Part shown: positions 52,395 to 60,254 of the stretch, piece by piece
Position numbering within the stretch: position 1 is the first letter of the stretch
Layout of the letters: each line of letters starts with the position of its first letter
Assembly: GCF_038049925.1 (NCBI RefSeq)
Contig: NZ_CP145809.1
Location: 3,692,599-3,756,598, forward strand
Length of the DNA: 64,000 nt
Source of the DNA: Georgenia sp. M64
GTDB lineage: Bacteria > Actinomycetota > Actinomycetes > Actinomycetales > Actinomycetaceae
Direction of reading: 5' to 3'
The notes under the pieces: model-generated
What the model was told of the DNA's origin: nothing
Databases searched by the model: none
Seen by the model: only the letters and a program-made list of their open reading frames with translations
Position numbers and translations under genes: made by a program

Positions 52395-53108
52395 TTACCA
52401 GGTGAGGCCGCCGTCGAGAGATACAAGGAGCTCGGTCCCCACCCACAGCCACACTGCGGTACCCGCGCGCGCCACCGCGACCCCGTCTGCTTCAACCGCC
52501 GTCGCACAACCGCTCGCCGCGCCGACGGCCTCGGCTTCGGGGGCCATCGAGGCGACCGCGATACCCTCGCAGGCCGCGGAGCGCGTAGCGATGACATACC
52601 CCTTCACGTCTGTGCTCACGGCGACGGCCGGGCCGTCGGTGGTCACGGGCGCCCACGAGGCGCCCGCGTCGTCAGTGCGCTGAACGCTTCCGTCCGTGCA
52701 CCGTATGAGCGCGCGCGGGACGTCCAAGCCGTCCAGGGTCGCTGCACCACCGGCACAGGGGGTGTCCGCCTCCCCGAGTGGCGTCATCATCCGGCTCGGA
52801 TTGATCGGCATGAGGTACCACGAGCCGGCGAGAAGATCGGACCGGTCCTCCCACACCTCACCATCCGCCGATGTCACGTACCGCGGCGCACAGTCGGCGT
52901 CACCACCGATCACCGCCACAGGACCGTCGCCCGTTATCCGGATCCGCGTTACCGGACCAAGGTCGAGGCCCACAGACGTCCAGGTCCGGCCAGCGTCGAG
53001 GGTGCGCTCGACCAGCGGTGGAGTGCCACACCTGCCGCCCTCGGTCCGCCACGCCTCGACGTCGCTGGCCGCCGCTAGGATCCGAGACGCACGGGGGGAG
53101 GGATCCCT
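52395..53108 (-). pseudogene. BNR/Asp-box membrane protein, C-terminal part (split by IS21)
   Basis: Frame open from the IS junction at 53108 to TAA 52395-52397. Asp-box repeats: TLDAGRTWTSVG, TSADGEVWEDRS, RTDDAGASWAPV and a final SLDGGLTW directly before the stop, pointing to a small sialidase-like propeller half. The first residues after the junction read RDPSPRASRILAAAS. Joining to the N-terminal part at 55764-55963, with the insertion and one target copy removed, restores one 302-residue frame. The native role is unknown; its neighbour is the BY-kinase of the EPS cluster. Confidence 0.92.
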
Positions 53109-53243
53109 TGTTGGCGGCCACGGGAGACTGCCCGGAGGCGGCCAGATAGCTGCCCGGTGGCGGTCGTGAGAGTTGCCCGCTGACGGTCATGGGATCTGCC
53201 CGACACGACATTCCTGCCCTGCCGCGCTGACGCGGTTCGGGGC

Positions 53244-53294
53244 CCCTCCTCGGGTGCGATGGCGGTGCTGAAGCGCCCATCGCCCCGAGGAGGG
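53244..53294 (+). promoter_or_regulatory. Hairpin that buries the istA ribosome site
   Basis: CCTCCTCGGGTGCGATGG (53245-53262) pairs with CCATCGCCCCGAGGAGG (53277-53293), one bulge. The right arm includes the GAGGAGGG ribosome site of istA (GTG 53300). It would block translation of transcripts reading in from outside, as known for other insertion sequences. Confidence 0.65.
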
Positions 53295-53299
53295 ACAAC

Positions 53300-54832
53300 G
53301 TGAAGTCTGCCGAGGAGATCATGGAAATTCTCGAAGCGTTTGATCTGACTGGTTCGTACAGGGACGCCGGCGAGCTCGCCGGGGTCTCCCATCACACCGT
53401 CGCCCGATACGTCGCCGCTCGTGACGCGGGACGGTTGAGCGAGAGGCCGGCGGCCCGTCCGCAGCTGATCGATGAGTTCTTGCCCAAGGTCGAGGAGTGG
53501 GTGGACAAGAGCAACGGCAAGATCCGCGCCGACATCGCCCATGACAAGCTGGTTGCCCTGGGATTCACCGGGTCGGAGCGGACAACCCGCCGGGCGGTCG
53601 CGGCGGTGAAGAAGGCTTACCGGCAGGGCAGGGCCCGGGTGCATCGGCCCTGGGTCACCGAGCCGGGGCTGTGGTTGCAGTACGACTTCGGTGACGGCCC
53701 GGTCATCGACGGCGCGCGGACGGTGTTGTTCTGCGCGTGGCTGGCGTGGTCGAGGTTCCGGGTCGTGCTGGCGATCAGGGACAAGACGATGCCGAGCGTG
53801 TTCGCCGCCCTGGACCAGGTCTTCCGGGTTCTGGGTGGGGTGCCGACGTATGTGCTGACCGACAACGAGAAGACCGTCACCGTCGAGCACATCGCCGGGA
53901 TGGCGGTGCGGAACCCGCAGATGGTGGCCTTCGCCCGGCACTACGGGGTCAGCGTGCTCACGTGCGAGCCGGCCGACCCGGCAAGCAAGGGCGGGACGGA
54001 GGCCACGGTCAAGGTCGCCAAGGCCGACCTGGTCCCGAAGGAGACGAACCTGCTGCCCGGTTACGCCTCGTTCGCCGAGCTCGAGGCGGCCTGTCAGGCG
54101 TTCACCGATCTGGTCAATCACCGGGTCCACCGGGTCACCCGGCGGGTCCCGGCGGAGATGCTGGCCGAGGAACGCGCCCGCCTGCATGCCCTGCCGGCGG
54201 CCCCGCACACGGTCGCGTTCGGGCTGACACGGCAGGTGCCGGCGAACTCCCCGATGGTGACCTTCGAGGCCGGGCAGTACTCCGTGCCGCATCACCTCCT
54301 CGGGGAGAGGGTGTGGGTCCGCACCTACGGCGCCGGGCCTGGGGAGCAGGTCGTCATCGTCCACGCCGGCGAGTCCGGCCCGGTCGAGGTCGCCCGCCAC
54401 GCCCGCGCCACACCGGGCTCCCCGAGCATCGACGACGCGCACTTCCCGCCCGCCCCGGCCGGTGCCCTGGAGCGCCGGCCGCGTCCGAAGAGCGCCGCGG
54501 AGATCGAGTTCCTCGCCCTGGGTGACGGGGCCCGGCTCTGGCTGAGCGAGGCCGCCGCGGCCGGCACGACGAAGATGCGGGTCAAGATGGCCGAGGCCGT
54601 CGCCCTGGCCAAGCTCTTCGATCCCGGTGAGGTCGACTGGGCCCTGGGCCACGCCGCCGTCCACGCCCGCTTCGCCGAGGCCGACCTGCCCTCGATCCTG
54701 AACCACGCGGGCACGAGCGACGGTGAGGTCCACCGCGCCGGGGAGGACCGCTCCTTGACCCAGGGCACCGCCGGCTGGGCCGCCCTGGGCCAGCAACCGC
54801 CCGCCAGCCCCGGCGTCGAGGAGGTGGCCTGA
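53300..54832 (+). CDS. istA: IS21-family transposase IstA
   Basis: 510 residues from GTG 53300. An N-terminal helix-turn-helix (SYRDAGELAGVSHHTVARYV) binds the terminal repeats. The integrase-fold core has catalytic Asp in LQYDFGDGP and VLTDNEKTV, and Glu in KGGTEATVKVAK, giving an intact DDE triad. A C-terminal Mu-transposase-like beta domain follows (VTFEAGQYSVPHHLLGERV). The length is normal for the family. The stop overlaps the istB ATG. Confidence 0.96.
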   Translation: MKSAEEIMEILEAFDLTGSYRDAGELAGVSHHTVARYVAARDAGRLSERPAARPQLIDEFLPKVEEWVDKSNGKIRADIAHDKLVALGFTGSERTTRRAVAAVKKAYRQGRARVHRPWVTEPGLWLQYDFGDGPVIDGARTVLFCAWLAWSRFRVVLAIRDKTMPSVFAALDQVFRVLGGVPTYVLTDNEKTVTVEHIAGMAVRNPQMVAFARHYGVSVLTCEPADPASKGGTEATVKVAKADLVPKETNLLPGYASFAELEAACQAFTDLVNHRVHRVTRRVPAEMLAEERARLHALPAAPHTVAFGLTRQVPANSPMVTFEAGQYSVPHHLLGERVWVRTYGAGPGEQVVIVHAGESGPVEVARHARATPGSPSIDDAHFPPAPAGALERRPRPKSAAEIEFLALGDGARLWLSEAAAAGTTKMRVKMAEAVALAKLFDPGEVDWALGHAAVHARFAEADLPSILNHAGTSDGEVHRAGEDRSLTQGTAGWAALGQQPPASPGVEEVA

Positions 54833-55641
54833 TGACCACCACGACCACACGCACGAGCGTGCCGGCCCTGGGAGTGCCGTCCGCGCCGCCGCTACCCGGC
54901 GACCTCGAGGCCCTGCTCCGCCGGCTGCGCCTGCCCCACATCCGCCACCAGGCACCCGAGGTCATCGCCACCGCCAAGGCCCAACGCTGGGAACCCGTCG
55001 AGGTTCTACGGGCCCTGTTCGCCGAGGAGGCCGCCGGCCGGGACCGGGCCTCCCTGGCCACCCGCCGGACCGCGGCCGGGTTCCCCACCGGCAAGACGTT
55101 CGACGCCTGGGACGAGGCCGCGTCCTCGATCCCGGTCCCGACCCAGCACGCGCTACGGACCCTGGAGTGGGTCCACCGCAAGGAGAACCTCGTCGTCTGC
55201 GGGCCGTCGGGGACCGGGAAGACGTTCCTGCTCGAGGCCCTGGGGCACCAAGCCGTCGAGCAAGGCCTGCGGGTCTCGTGGTTCACCCTCGAAGACCTCG
55301 GCGCCCTCCTGCGCAGGCACCGCGCCGACGACACCGTCACCAAGGCCATCGCGAAGGTGCTGCGCGCCGACCTCGTGGTCGTCGACGACATCGGCCTCCT
55401 CCCGGTCGCCACCGACGCCGCCGAGGGCCTCTACCGCCTCGTCGACGCCGCCTACGAGAAACGAGCCGTCGCGATCAGCTCCAACCTCCACCCCGCCGGG
55501 TTCGACGAGCTCATGCCCAAGACCATCGCCACCGCGACCGTCGACCGGCTCCTCCACCACGCCCACGTCTGCCAGACCAGCGGCGAGTCCGTCCGCCTGT
55601 CCCAGGCCCTCTCCGGTCGAGGAGTGACGCCCTTGGCCTGA
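54832..55641 (+). CDS. istB: IS21 helper ATPase IstB
   Basis: 269 residues, AAA+ fold: Walker A CGPSGTGKTFLLEALGH, Walker B DLVVVDDIGLLPV, sensor-type AISSNLHPAGFDELM and a C-terminal VRLSQAL tail. IstB assembles on target DNA and activates IstA. ATG 54832 overlaps the istA stop (TGATG), the usual coupling. Confidence 0.96.
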   Translation: MTTTTTRTSVPALGVPSAPPLPGDLEALLRRLRLPHIRHQAPEVIATAKAQRWEPVEVLRALFAEEAAGRDRASLATRRTAAGFPTGKTFDAWDEAASSIPVPTQHALRTLEWVHRKENLVVCGPSGTGKTFLLEALGHQAVEQGLRVSWFTLEDLGALLRRHRADDTVTKAIAKVLRADLVVVDDIGLLPVATDAAEGLYRLVDAAYEKRAVAISSNLHPAGFDELMPKTIATATVDRLLHHAHVCQTSGESVRLSQALSGRGVTPLA

Positions 55642-55763
55642 CCACCCGGGCCGGTGATGGCCAGCCCCTGGGCAGATCCCATGGCCATCACCGGGCAGAT
55701 CCCGTGACCGTCACCGGGCAGGTCTCACGACCGCCCCTGGGCAGTTCCCACTGTCCCTTGACA

Positions 55764-55963
55764 TCCCTGGACGGAACAGGGACAGGGTCCTCGGTCGGGA
55801 CGGAGCTCGAAGGCGTTGTGGTGGTACCGCCGAGATCTTCGGCTGGGGCGGGTTCCGCGTCGGACCCGAACAACCCGAAGAGCCGACCGATGAGCACGGC
55901 ATTCAGCGCAAGCAGGGCGATCAGGCCGGCATAGGCAGCCAGCCGCCATCGGGATCGACCCAT
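55764..55963 (-). pseudogene. BNR/Asp-box membrane protein, N-terminal part (split by IS21)
   Basis: ATG 55963 begins a short basic head (GRSRWR) and one membrane helix (LAAYAGLIALLALNAVLIG), then a Pro/Thr linker ending DPVPVPSRD exactly at the IS junction. The frame matches the C-terminal fragment at 52395-53108 across the TCCCT duplication. As it stands the reading frame continues only about 25 residues into the IS end. Confidence 0.92.
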
Positions 55964-56020
55964 GCGTCGGAGCGTAACGGCGCCGCTACCGGCCCGGGAC
56001 CCCGATATTGGGTGCGATGC

Positions 56021-56320
56021 CTACCGGCCGGTGTCCGTTTCGCGTCTCTCGAGCAGTCCGAGCGAAACCAGCTCAGAGACGAACGCCTTGACCTGAGCCT
56101 CGATCGCGGCCGGCTTCTGCTCCGCCCGGACGGCTACGCGCTCCACCAGTCCGGCCTCGGGTTGCCCAGCGACCTCCGTCCAGATCAGCCCCGACACACC
56201 CGTGAGCGCGTACAGCGGACCCGTCGGGAGCTTCGCAAGGTACACATCGGCGGGGTGGACCTCGTCGGCCTCCACCACTGCGGCCACGTCTCGGGGCAGC
56301 CGGTACACCCACCGGCTCAT
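56021..56320 (-). CDS. PqqD-like peptide-binding (RRE-type) protein
   Basis: 99 residues. WVYRLPRDVAAVVEADEVHPADVYLAKLPTG, LTGVSGLIWTEVAG and VKAFVSELVSLGLLERR follow the PqqD pattern: three N-terminal strands, then a helical bundle ending in L-x-x-x-G-L-L/V. PqqD-like proteins bind leader peptides and present them to modifying enzymes. Its ATG (56320) overlaps the nucleotidyltransferase stop by 4 bp. It is the last gene of a four-gene operon whose kinase also ends in a PqqD-like domain. Confidence 0.85.
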   Translation of the reverse strand: MSRWVYRLPRDVAAVVEADEVHPADVYLAKLPTGPLYALTGVSGLIWTEVAGQPEAGLVERVAVRAEQKPAAIEAQVKAFVSELVSLGLLERRETDTGR

Positions 56321-57195
56321 CGTGGACGACCTCGACGCACGCGGGCTCCGACGACGCCGACCTGCTCCCTCAGACCGCGGAGGGGGCGCGCGAAGAACTC
56401 CTTGACGATGTCCCACCTCGTCGGGGCGCGCCCCAAGACGTGTGCGAGGTGCGGGACATTGACGAGTGGCGCACGCAGGATGAGCGCAGCTGCGCCACGG
56501 AGGCTGGGAGCGGCCCGTACCCGGGCAGTCCATTCCTGCAGCCTTGTGCCCCCTTGGGAGGCGATCCGCCACAGGCTGTAATCGCGAGCACCCCGGAACT
56601 GCTCGAGGTTGCCCGTCCCGGCCGCGAATGCGACGTCGGCGTGAAGCCGGCGAACCAGCTCCTCGCAGTCCCTCATCACCTCCGAGGGCAGGGACGCCAA
56701 CGTCCCAAGTGTCTCCGTGTTCTGTCCTCTCCCACCCCGCGCGGAGTTCAGGACCAGTAGCAACACCTGTGCCGGCACGCTGGGGACCGGGCAGGCGACG
56801 CCCGCGATCTCCACAGACTGGCACCCGGCCCAGAGAACGTCGAACGCCTCGGTGGGATCGATGCCGATGCCGGGGAAGAGCTGGTGGACGTCGACCGATC
56901 CCCACGTCTCGTGGGTCAGGGTCGTCGCGTGCGCGAAGGGCGAGCCGGAGGTAAACGTGCCGTGCGCCGTCCAACCGATTGCCCGCATCTCCTCGATCAG
57001 TCCACGAGCGGAGGCCGGCCTCACGATGACGTCAGCATCATTGCCAGCCCGAACGAACGGCCTGATCAGAGGTGACCACGCCCACCCCTTGATGTGAAGG
57101 ACGTCGATCTCGAGGCGGTCAGCGAGGTGCTGCACCACGGCATGGCCGAATGCGACGCGGACCCGCAGGTCCACCGACACCTCGGGCGAAGTCAC
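56317..57195 (-). CDS. Nucleotidyltransferase family protein (NTP_transf_5-like)
   Basis: 292 residues. IDVLHIKGWAWSPLIRP and GNDADVIVRPASARGLIEEM match the family core (K-G and N/S-D-x-D metal-binding motif), and SVDVHQLFPGIG supplies the third acidic strand. Such proteins sit beside PqqD and HPr-kinase-like genes in EPS-linked and some lasso-peptide clusters, where a role in extending a phosphoryl group has been proposed or shown for individual members. The substrate is unknown. It is coupled to the PqqD gene. Confidence 0.85.
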   Translation of the reverse strand: MTSPEVSVDLRVRVAFGHAVVQHLADRLEIDVLHIKGWAWSPLIRPFVRAGNDADVIVRPASARGLIEEMRAIGWTAHGTFTSGSPFAHATTLTHETWGSVDVHQLFPGIGIDPTEAFDVLWAGCQSVEIAGVACPVPSVPAQVLLLVLNSARGGRGQNTETLGTLASLPSEVMRDCEELVRRLHADVAFAAGTGNLEQFRGARDYSLWRIASQGGTRLQEWTARVRAAPSLRGAAALILRAPLVNVPHLAHVLGRAPTRWDIVKEFFARPLRGLREQVGVVGARVRRGRPR

Positions 57196-57248
57196 GACCT
57201 CATGCTAGAAGCCGGCGCGAACGGGCGGGGTCGGTCCGAAGACCGCCG

Positions 57249-58484
57249 TCATGGGACGGCCGTCGATGTGGCTGCAGAGCGCGAGAGCAGTGAGCCGAGG
57301 CGTTGCGGAGCTCCGCGCACGACCACGCCGGCCTGCACCATATGCTCGACCGCCTCGTGCACCTGTGCACGGGCCTCGGGGTGTGGTCCGTGAACGTCGA
57401 CCACGACCTCCACCAGGTTGTCGAGCGTCGGTTGATCGACGGCGGCCTGCCAGATCGTCAACCCGATACCGCTCAGTCGCACCGGGGTTCGCCCGAGAAG
57501 GACGAGAGCCTCGCCCTCGACGATGACGGCATCCGTCCACGGCGTCCGCCGGACCCGGCCATCGAGCAGACCCCACCTCATGTCCTCGCCATCGTAGGGC
57601 TCACCGGCGGGTCGCCACACCGACGCGCGTGGTTCCTCTGTCACCAGCTGCCGGAGGATCCCGGCCGCGGCGGAGACCTCGCTGTAGTGCAACCTCTTGG
57701 CGCCGCCGCAGGCGTCCAGAAGCGTACTCAGCTGGATGAACGGCCGGGAGAAGGACGTCACGTCGACCGACAACTGGGCAAGCTCGAGTAGCCCGTCGAT
57801 CAGCGGGACCGACTCCACCCACGGGGTTGTCACATCGTTGTCACGTTCCAGGAGCACGACTGCTCGGAGCCTCAGGTCGGCCGGGCATCTCCTCAGGCCG
57901 AGCGCGTCCGGGCCGTGCTGGGTCTTGATGCTGGGGTGCATCTCCGATACCAGGGAGAGCGGCTTGGGATACGCGATGACCTTGCCGAGCGGAGTGATCC
58001 CCACGGCCTCGTCAGTGACATATCCGAACTCGGAGGTCGTCAACGCGATCGCCGCGGTGGTCTTGCCGCTCCCTGAAGGGCCGACGAGGGCGATGACGTC
58101 CCCGTCGTCGGTGGCAACGCCGCAGCCGTGGACCACCCACAGACTGCCGCTCGCCGCGCGTGCTGCGAGCGTGGTGATGTTCGTCGCGAGCCGGTAGCCG
58201 AAGGTTGGGACGTCGGGAGCGCCAGGAGCCTCGACAACGGCGAGCACGTCGACGTCTTCCTCCCGAGCGCTGCAGCGTGCCCACTCGGCCGCGAGGAGAT
58301 TCCTCGTGTCTGCCTGGTCGCAACGGATCCGCACACGGGAGCCGAGCACAGCGATCTCCAGCTCGTAGTCCGGGGACTCGGCTTCGCTGTCGGTCAGTGC
58401 ACGGGCAGAGCTCACGGGGGCAGCCGAACGACCGCGGTCACTGGCCGGCGTACGAGCGCCGAACTCCAAACTTCCGCTTCCCAC
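57249..58484 (-). CDS. HPr-kinase-like P-loop protein fused to a PqqD-like domain
   Basis: 411 residues. The kinase part (about 45-310) has WVVHGCGVATDDGDVIALVGPSGSGKTTAAIAL (strand plus Walker A), YVTDEAVGI (Walker-B/DD-like) and AVVLLERD, as in HprK-related kinases. The last 85 residues (DAVIVEGEALVLLGRTPVRLSGIGLTIWQAA ... AVEHMVQAGVVVRG in separate blocks) repeat the PqqD-like fold seen in the stand-alone protein at 56021. GTG 58484 follows the upstream stop by 3 nt; an internal GTG at 58415 is a possible alternative. It probably phosphorylates a peptide or protein bound through its own PqqD-like domain (inference). Confidence 0.82.
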   Translation of the reverse strand: MGSGSLEFGARTPASDRGRSAAPVSSARALTDSEAESPDYELEIAVLGSRVRIRCDQADTRNLLAAEWARCSAREEDVDVLAVVEAPGAPDVPTFGYRLATNITTLAARAASGSLWVVHGCGVATDDGDVIALVGPSGSGKTTAAIALTTSEFGYVTDEAVGITPLGKVIAYPKPLSLVSEMHPSIKTQHGPDALGLRRCPADLRLRAVVLLERDNDVTTPWVESVPLIDGLLELAQLSVDVTSFSRPFIQLSTLLDACGGAKRLHYSEVSAAAGILRQLVTEEPRASVWRPAGEPYDGEDMRWGLLDGRVRRTPWTDAVIVEGEALVLLGRTPVRLSGIGLTIWQAAVDQPTLDNLVEVVVDVHGPHPEARAQVHEAVEHMVQAGVVVRGAPQRLGSLLSRSAATSTAVP

Positions 58485-58487
58485 CTA

Positions 58488-59075
58488 TCAGGTATTCGGT
58501 AGCCACTGCGCGAAGTTCGGCGTGTCGACGTTCTGGTACGGCGACGGCGGCTTCTGAGAGTTGCAGTCGGCGATGTTGACACCGATCAGGAGATCGGTGA
58601 TCGAGCCCGAGTCCGTCGGCGGGTCGGTCACGCCGTTCTCGTCTCCAGCCGTCCAGGTGTAGTCGAGCTCAAGGTCGAACGAGGCGGCTGTGTCGCTCGG
58701 CTGTGAGTTGACAACCAGGACGTAAGACTCGCCCGGAGCGAAGGTGCGCCCCGGGATCGGAGGGAACACCACGTCCGCTCCGCTGCTCGCATTAGGAGTG
58801 AGGACCACGTCACTGATGGTGATGTACACCCCGGTGGTGTTCGTGAATACCAACTCGAAGTGATAGACCTTGGAGTTCGAGAACTTGCAGGCACCCTCGA
58901 CGGCCGTCACCTCGACCGGCGGCGGTTCAGGAGAGAAGCCCGCATATGCAGGCACCGCGGTCGCCACAGCGACCACTGGGACCGACCAGGCGGCGCCGGC
59001 GAGCACCGTCCGGCGGCTCATCCCGCGCTTCTCCTGCTGCTCGCCCGAACCTGTAGCGTCCATGTTCTCAGCCAT
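58488..59075 (-). CDS. Tat-exported beta-rich protein, head gene of the kinase/PqqD operon
   Basis: About 195 residues from ATG 59075 (GTG 59084 is an alternative). The twin-arginine leader KRGMSRRTVLAGAAWSVPVV ends at AYA. The mature part is a beta-sandwich-like domain (VYHFELVFTNTTGVYITISDVVL; GRTFAPGESYVLVVN; SFDLELDYTW) with two Cys (GACKFS and ADCNSQ), and a Ser/Thr/Pro/Asn tail ending NFAQWLPNT. No enzyme motif is visible. As first gene of the operon it is the obvious candidate substrate or partner of the modifying genes, but this is unproven. Confidence 0.8.
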   Translation of the reverse strand: MAENMDATGSGEQQEKRGMSRRTVLAGAAWSVPVVAVATAVPAYAGFSPEPPPVEVTAVEGACKFSNSKVYHFELVFTNTTGVYITISDVVLTPNASSGADVVFPPIPGRTFAPGESYVLVVNSQPSDTAASFDLELDYTWTAGDENGVTDPPTDSGSITDLLIGVNIADCNSQKPPSPYQNVDTPNFAQWLPNT

Positions 59076-59209
59076 CTCGCTCACAACCCCCAACGGTCGA
59101 CGCACTCCCCAACGTACCGGCCGGTCGGCCGACCAGACCGCACTTTCGTGGTCGTCTGCACAGCACACCACCGACGGTCATCCCGGTCACCGTGCCACCG
59201 GGTGAATAT

Positions 59210-59287
59210 GGGGGTGAATTCCACGCCTCACCCTCCGGATGATGCAGGGTGATACGGACCCCACAGCAGGCGTGACACGCCTCACCC
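59210..59287. promoter_or_regulatory. Operator cluster before the orphan response regulator
   Basis: GGGGGTGA (59210-59217)-N10-TCACCCTC (59228-59235) and two copies of CGCCTCACCC (59224-59233, 59278-59287), matching the elements at 27015-27071. They lie in the 266-bp divergent gap between the Tat protein operon and the regulator. A separate 12-bp palindrome, GGTCGGCCGACC (59123-59134), lies nearer the Tat gene. Confidence 0.6.
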
Positions 59288-59329
59288 GCGCCTGCCCCCG
59301 ACCTGCGGGACGATGTGGGTCCGCGTTGC

Positions 59330-59335
59330 TAGTTT
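59330..59335 (+). promoter_or_regulatory. -10 element TAGTTT of the leaderless regulator gene
   Basis: TAGTTT, then 6 nt, then GTG 59342; no ribosome site. Confidence 0.55.
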
Positions 59336-59341
59336 CACCCC

Positions 59342-60190
59342 GTGGGGGAAACCGGACGGGAGCGCACCGCCGTCGTCGTCGAGGACGACGCGGACGTCCG
59401 CCTGCTCCTCGCCGCGACGTTGAGCCAGGCCGGTTTCACCGTCCACACCGCCGGTTCGGGCGCCGACGGCGTCGCGGCGGTGCGCGAGCACGCCCCGGCC
59501 GTGGTCACCCTCGACCTCTCTTTGCCGGACATCGACGGCTTCGAGGTCTGCCGGCGGATCCGGGCGTTCTCCGACGCCTACGTCGTCATGCTCACCGGCC
59601 GCTCGGAGGAGATCGACACCCTCCTCGGCCTGGAGTCCGGCGCCGACGACTACCTCACGAAGCCCTTCCGCCCGCGCGAGCTTCGGGCTCGCGTCGAGGC
59701 GATGCTGCGCCGTCCGCGCCGCCCGGACGGGGCCACCGTGGACGCCGGGCCGGGAGCCGCCGCCGATACCGCGGCGACTGGGGGGAGCACCGGCGGGGCC
59801 CCGCCGGCCGGGCACCCCACCACGGCGTCGCCCGCCCAGACCGGGACGCCCCCTGCGCAGCCCGGGCACCTCAGCCACCACGGTCTGCGCGTGGACACCG
59901 CCGCCCGCATGGTCGACATCGACGGCACCCCGGTCCACCTCACCCGGAGCGAGTTCGACCTGCTGGCCGCCCTGGTCGCCGAGCCGAACCGGGTGCTGCG
60001 CAAGGCCGAGCTCGTCCGGCGCCTGTGGGGCCAGGACTACGACACCGGCACGCCGGTCCTTGACTCGGACCTGCGCACGGTCGAGGTCCACATGGCCAAC
60101 CTGCGCCGCAAGCTCGGCGACGACGCCGCGTCCCCGCGGTTTGTCGTCACGGTGCGCGGGGTCGGGTACCGCCTCGCCCCGGCGGTCTGA
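59342..60190 (+). CDS. Orphan OmpR-family response regulator with a long linker
   Basis: 282 residues. The receiver domain has acidic VVEDDAD, phospho-acceptor in TLDLSLPDIDG, VVMLTGRSEEID and LTKPFRPRELRARV. A disordered 55-residue Gly/Ala/Pro/Thr linker (about 125-180) joins it to a winged-helix DNA-binding domain (VHLTRSEFDLLAALV, VEVHMANLRRKLGD, VTVRGVGYRL). No kinase gene is adjacent. The next gene, convergent, ends in an HPt-like domain. The shared operators suggest that this protein regulates itself and the EPS cluster. Confidence 0.93.
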   Translation: MGETGRERTAVVVEDDADVRLLLAATLSQAGFTVHTAGSGADGVAAVREHAPAVVTLDLSLPDIDGFEVCRRIRAFSDAYVVMLTGRSEEIDTLLGLESGADDYLTKPFRPRELRARVEAMLRRPRRPDGATVDAGPGAAADTAATGGSTGGAPPAGHPTTASPAQTGTPPAQPGHLSHHGLRVDTAARMVDIDGTPVHLTRSEFDLLAALVAEPNRVLRKAELVRRLWGQDYDTGTPVLDSDLRTVEVHMANLRRKLGDDAASPRFVVTVRGVGYRLAPAV

Positions 60191-60222
60191 CTCCGACCGG
60201 ACCCCAGCACGGCTCAGGGCGC

Positions 60223-60245
60223 CTCCCGCGTCCGGACCGCGGGAG
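60223..60245. terminator. Bidirectional hairpin between converging genes
   Basis: CTCCCGCG / CGCGGGAG, 8-bp perfect stem, 7-nt loop, between the regulator and signal peptidase-HPt stops. Confidence 0.65.
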
Positions 60246-60254
60246 CGCACCTGC

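Larger units (their letters stand above)
53109..55763 (+). mobile_element. IS21-family insertion sequence (2655 bp) with 5-bp target duplication
   Basis: The ends begin TGTTGGCGG (left) and, read inward from the right, TGTCAAGGG. Both ends hold several subterminal copies of a unit like CTGCCCGGTGGCGGTCGTGA spaced about 24 bp, the multiple transposase-binding repeats of IS21 elements. The flanks carry TCCCT on both sides (53104-53108 and 55764-55768), the target duplication. It encodes IstA and IstB in overlapping frames. Intact ends, intact genes and an exact duplication suggest recent movement. Confidence 0.93.

Noticed and set aside
52900-53322. Separate 140-residue protein spanning the left IS end
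   Set aside because: It is a chance frame across the IS terminal repeats and the split gene; the in-phase Asp-box frame explains the DNA.
56021-58484. Lasso peptide cluster
   Set aside because: A PqqD-like protein, kinase and nucleotidyltransferase are present, but no lasso protease (B2), asparagine-synthetase-like cyclase or short precursor with a Gly/Asp ring pattern was found.
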